Shown here piece by piece: positions 5,055 to 5,434 of a stretch of 5,434 bases of DNA. A program made the position numbers and the translations under genes. Numbering within the stretch: the first letter of the stretch is position 1; each line of letters starts with the position of its first letter. Where the stretch lies: the NCBI GenBank assembly GCA_035686205.1, contig DASRZQ010000067.1, positions 1 through 5,434 on the forward strand. The letters are read 5' to 3'. The notes beneath the pieces were generated by a model. It made no database searches. It was not told where the DNA came from and saw nothing but the letters and a program-made list of their open reading frames with translations. The stretch is from CAIWTU01 sp035686205. Its GTDB lineage: Bacteria; Desulfobacterota; Desulfuromonadia; Geobacterales; Geobacteraceae.

Positions 5055-5434
5055 ATGATGAAGCGGCTGTCAAGATTCATGAGTGTCCAAAGCAGCAAAC
5101 CGCGATCACCCGTTTACAGGCTTTGGGCGCTGTCTTGCGGATCACTGTTCTTTCTGGTTCTGGTTCCTCTACTGCTCGGGGCCGTTGCCCGGTTTCTTGT
5201 CCGTTCAATCAAGTCGCCGTTTTCCCGCCCCTTTGAAATCGCATTCGGCGCTTCCATGATTTGTCTCGGCCTTTTGATTCTGTTCTGGGCGGTATCTGCC
5301 TTCTGGCGCCTCGGCGACGGCACTCCGGCGCCGGTTGCCGCTCCCCGGAGACTCGTCGCGCGCGGCCCATACCGATACTGCCGCAACCCGATCCAGCTCG
5401 GCGCAATTATCTACTTCCTCGGTCTCGGATGCGC
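5055..5434 (+). CDS. Isoprenylcysteine methyltransferase-like membrane methyltransferase, 5' part
   Basis: The frame opens at ATG 5055, nine bases after AAGGA (5041-5045), and stays open to the window end: 126 codons with no stop. Hydrophobic helices lie at about residues 23-44 and 60-83, and a third begins near 115. After the second helix comes GDGTPAP (87-93), then PRRLVARGPYRYCRNPIQLG (97-116). The G-T-P-x-P and L-V-x-x-G-P-Y-R-Y-x-R-N-P motifs are hallmarks of the ICMT/PEMT group of integral membrane methyltransferases, which use S-adenosylmethionine; the R-N-P region belongs to the cofactor-binding end. The substrate in bacteria is generally unknown and need not be an isoprenylated protein. 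The C-terminal half lies outside the window. A second ATG follows at 5058; the first is kept, though the choice matters little. No operon link to the gene 187 nt upstream is evident. Confidence 0.85.
   Translation, partial: MMKRLSRFMSVQSSKPRSPVYRLWALSCGSLFFLVLVPLLLGAVARFLVRSIKSPFSRPFEIAFGASMICLGLLILFWAVSAFWRLGDGTPAPVAAPRRLVARGPYRYCRNPIQLGAIIYFLGLGC

Noticed and set aside
4958..5236. A 92-codon + strand ORF before and across the methyltransferase start
   Set aside because: It overlaps the methyltransferase frame, has no ribosome-binding site, and its translation has no membrane or domain pattern; the 5055 frame carries the family motifs instead.
1..5434. tRNA genes, CRISPR array, intact transposase or integrase
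   Set aside because: None of the characteristic sequences, regular repeats or protein motifs were found on either strand.

Overview
The window looks like accessory chromosome of a Gram-negative bacterium, most likely a deltaproteobacterium of the Geobacter/Desulfuromonas type. That guess rests on two things: a nucleotidyltransferase-fold protein closely matching the GSU2403 family named after a Geobacter sulfurreducens locus, and short degenerate 'GGGA...TCCC TATTTAAG' tags of a kind I associate with Geobacter-like intergenic DNA. Both rest on recall, not on a search. All supported genes are on the + strand.

Positions 1-1680 are relatively AT-rich and hold small, loosely spaced genes: the N-terminal piece of an RDD-family membrane protein (162-362), a two-helix membrane protein with a bacterial PH-like domain (543-1097), and a zinc-ribbon protein with a C-terminal membrane helix (1249-1569). 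The spacers carry inverted repeats and at least two copies of a degenerate ~29-bp tag (about 421-452 and 1608-1639). A four-cysteine lipoprotein (1681-1980) follows, and 21 nt later a DUF4140/DUF4139 (mucoidy-inhibitor MuiA-like) exported protein (2002-3610). That gene is split by a single +1 frameshift, best placed at a CCCC run at 2854-2857. GC content rises clearly within it and falls again near its end.

A strong GC-rich hairpin (3648-3674) closes this block. Next come a doubtful 47-codon ORF, a promoter-like element overlapped by a perfect 10-bp inverted repeat (3804-3839), and a 335-aa GSU2403-type nucleotidyltransferase-fold protein (3860-4867), which looks like a separately and possibly self-regulated unit. 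After a 187-nt gap with no gene or clear terminator, a membrane methyltransferase of the isoprenylcysteine methyltransferase type starts at 5055 and runs off the window end.

Most of the first five genes encode membrane or exported proteins (RDD, PH-like, zinc ribbon plus helix, lipoprotein, MuiA-like), so a shared envelope role is possible but unproven. I see no tRNA, rRNA, CRISPR array, intact insertion sequence or integrase. The best candidates for something new are the nucleotidyltransferase with its palindromic control region and the frameshifted MuiA-like gene; neither amounts to a demonstrated new system.
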